Source: Eubacteriales Family XIII. Incertae Sedis bacterium
GTDB taxonomy: Bacteria; Bacillota; Clostridia; Peptostreptococcales; Anaerovoracaceae
DNA: 40,177 nucleotides
Direction of reading: 5' to 3'
Assembly (NCBI GenBank): GCA_031274195.1
Contig: JAISQM010000035.1
Location: forward strand, 1 to 40,177
The first letter of the stretch is position 1. Each line of letters begins with the position of its first letter. The position numbers and the translations under genes were made by a program. Shown piece by piece: positions 38,422 through 40,177 of the stretch. The notes under the pieces are model-generated. The model ran no database searches. It saw only the letters and a program-made list of their open reading frames with translations, and was not told the DNA's origin.

Positions 38422-39885
38422 TTATTTCTCATCACCGCTATTAGCGATTACCTCCCAGTGTCCCCGTGTACCGCCTATACGTACAAGGAATCCGGCGTCT
38501 TTCAATGTCTTGATATGGGTTTTTATATTACGCTCGGATATTCCAAGTTTCTCTCCCAGTAGCTTTGAGGTTATGCTTGGATCATTTTCAATCATTGCAA
38601 TCAATCTCTGTCGTGTTTCGTTATTGGTGATGGCATTTGGGATGGCTTTGGTGATGGTATTTGGGATGGCTGTGCCATTACCAATCCCATCACCGGTAAA
38701 TCCACTGGCACCGATTCCATTCAGTGGCACGATGGTTTTGAACACTTCGCCTTCTATCAGTTCAGGTTCGCCTCCGGAGTAAATTTTCGTATATTTGTAG
38801 AGATTGCGCACTCCTGAGCCAAGTTTGTCAGCCCTTCCAATGTTCACGAAGAAACGAGCGATGATTGGATTCTTGGGGTCAGGCGTAAAATGCTCGGGAT
38901 CAATACGTCCGTGCCTGTTCGATCGATTCCAGTTCTCTGCGTATATGCGGTCGCTCTCAATGACTATTTTCGCCGGAAATCCTTTTGAATATTCACGGTG
39001 TGTAAGAATATTGCTCACAAGCTCTCTGGCTATCCATGACCTAACACTTACACGCTGATTGTCAACAAGGAAGAATCTGTCCTGTGTGTGCTTGGCTATG
39101 AACTCCGTGAGCATTTCATATGCCTCAATAAGATTGGTTCCCACAATAAGACGATCATCATAACGGTCGACATCCTCGCGACGGACAAGAGCATCAGTCT
39201 CGTATCCGGGCGCACACGAACGAATGACATCATCCCTTCCAAACAATAGAATGCCGGCAAGATTGAAGCCTTTCTTGCCGGTGCGCCAATCCTCATCATA
39301 AAGACCGGCGCTCTTCATTACTTCCAAGGGGGACAGCCCCTTCCACGGATGATCGCGATTCTCACCGAGGGACATCCGTTGCGCACGCTCCACAAGGTCG
39401 AGGCGCATTTCATTTTCTGTAACGTAGGGGAATATCTCTCGTTCAGTGTATGCCGCTGATTTTCGCCCATAAAGGTCAGCGGCTAAATCCGTTGACTTGG
39501 TGATGTCGATGTCTGCATCTCCCACGCGGTCGTAGATTTTATTTGAACAAAGTTCCACTTGGGACGAGGCTGGGATATACACGTACAGCAGAAGTTTTCC
39601 GTCAAGCTCAACATCTTCCAAGTCAAGCAGAAGTGTCGGTGATATCTTCTGTGGATTACTGAGCATGTTTATAAAATTTTTCTTCATCGATGGCGCAGCC
39701 TTTGGATTGACCCCAAGGACTACCCCCTCATCGTCTGCTCCGAGTATCAAGTGTCCACCATAGCGATTTGAGAAAGAGCTGACTGTCTCAAAGACACTAT
39801 TTGAAAGTTCGTTTATACATTCCTTGTACTCAATTGTCAGTCCTTCGCCCTCGGAGAGCAATTGTCTTATTTGTTCGGGTGTCAT
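38422..39885 (-). CDS. AlbA_2/Schlafen-domain ATP-binding transcriptional regulator-like protein (COG2865)
   Basis: LTIEYKECINELSNSVFETVSSFSNRYGGHLILGADDEGVVLGV; ELVSNILTHREYSKGFPAKIVIESDRI; C-terminal HTH. Start MTPEQIRQLL has a GGAG RBS; the ORF extends to 39948. Confidence 0.88.
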   Translation of the reverse strand: MTPEQIRQLLSEGEGLTIEYKECINELSNSVFETVSSFSNRYGGHLILGADDEGVVLGVNPKAAPSMKKNFINMLSNPQKISPTLLLDLEDVELDGKLLLYVYIPASSQVELCSNKIYDRVGDADIDITKSTDLAADLYGRKSAAYTEREIFPYVTENEMRLDLVERAQRMSLGENRDHPWKGLSPLEVMKSAGLYDEDWRTGKKGFNLAGILLFGRDDVIRSCAPGYETDALVRREDVDRYDDRLIVGTNLIEAYEMLTEFIAKHTQDRFFLVDNQRVSVRSWIARELVSNILTHREYSKGFPAKIVIESDRIYAENWNRSNRHGRIDPEHFTPDPKNPIIARFFVNIGRADKLGSGVRNLYKYTKIYSGGEPELIEGEVFKTIVPLNGIGASGFTGDGIGNGTAIPNTITKAIPNAITNNETRQRLIAMIENDPSITSKLLGEKLGISERNIKTHIKTLKDAGFLVRIGGTRGHWEVIANSGDEK

Positions 39886-40021
39886 TTTACTGTTGTCTCC
39901 TGTTTGAATCCACATTCTGTCGCTTCCGTAAGAAAAAGCCGTTTGCATTTATGCATAAATTTTCACCTTAAACCATAGTTATTGCATTCCTCACAAATTA
40001 ATCATTAAGAATGAATCGCTC

Positions 40022-40177
40022 CTAAATTGCAGAATTTAAAAACGCTCGCCATCGGTGGCACATATCTCTTAGCGGTTCATCGAGGTATGTCCAAGCCTTG
40101 TCCTTTATCCATTGTGGGATGCCGTAGGCTGCTTCGGCGATACTGCCGGTGATTGCCGCAAGTGTGTCGCTGTCACC
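40022..40177 (-). CDS. ADP-ribosylglycohydrolase family protein, C-terminal end (5' part outside the window)
   Basis: Reverse-strand translation GDSDTLAAITGSIAEAAYGIPQWIKDKAWTYLDEPLRDMCHRWRAFLNSAI*; GDSDT..A..GSIAEA.YGIP is typical of the family C-terminus. Confidence 0.8.
   Translation of the reverse strand, partial: GDSDTLAAITGSIAEAAYGIPQWIKDKAWTYLDEPLRDMCHRWRAFLNSAI

Overview
The window appears to come from a Firmicutes-type (probably clostridial) chromosome: it carries codY, hslVU, an ECF transporter, lipoproteins and extended -10 TATGATATAAT promoters. Nearly all genes are on the + strand. From left to right: (1) the end of a MORN-repeat protein, a small membrane peptide, and a RelB/DinJ-PIN toxin-antitoxin locus with a truncated toxin; (2) trkA-trkH potassium uptake, convergent with rnr; (3) a housekeeping block yraN-comM-dprA-topA-hslV-hslU-codY-yigZ, containing a nest of TATAATAGCCG repeats before topA and a ~99-nt structured element before hslV; (4) a Crp/Fnr regulator, a SAM methyltransferase and a THEP1-like NTPase; (5) the most unusual part, a ~13 kb block: ECF S component, a SUOX-fold-like protein, two ECF ATPases, EcfT, a 1255-aa GLUG/Ig-like/InlB-repeat surface protein, a SUOX-like membrane protein, an ExbB/TolQ-like channel protein, a DUF2149/ExbD-like protein, two SUOX-like lipoproteins, a metallophosphoesterase lipoprotein and a 65-aa protein; (6) this leads directly into modABC and moaC-moaA-MOSC-mogA-moeA-like genes; (7) a decayed right flank: an ATPase pseudogene with an in-frame TAG, a GGGGAC palindromic repeat, a helicase remnant frameshifted by an 8-bp duplication, an intact AlbA_2/Schlafen-type regulator, and the 3' end of an ADP-ribosylglycohydrolase. 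My main candidate for an undescribed system is the ECF + ExbB/DUF2149 + multi-SUOX surface module joined to molybdate and molybdenum-cofactor genes. Family assignments come from reading motifs by eye; no searches were run.
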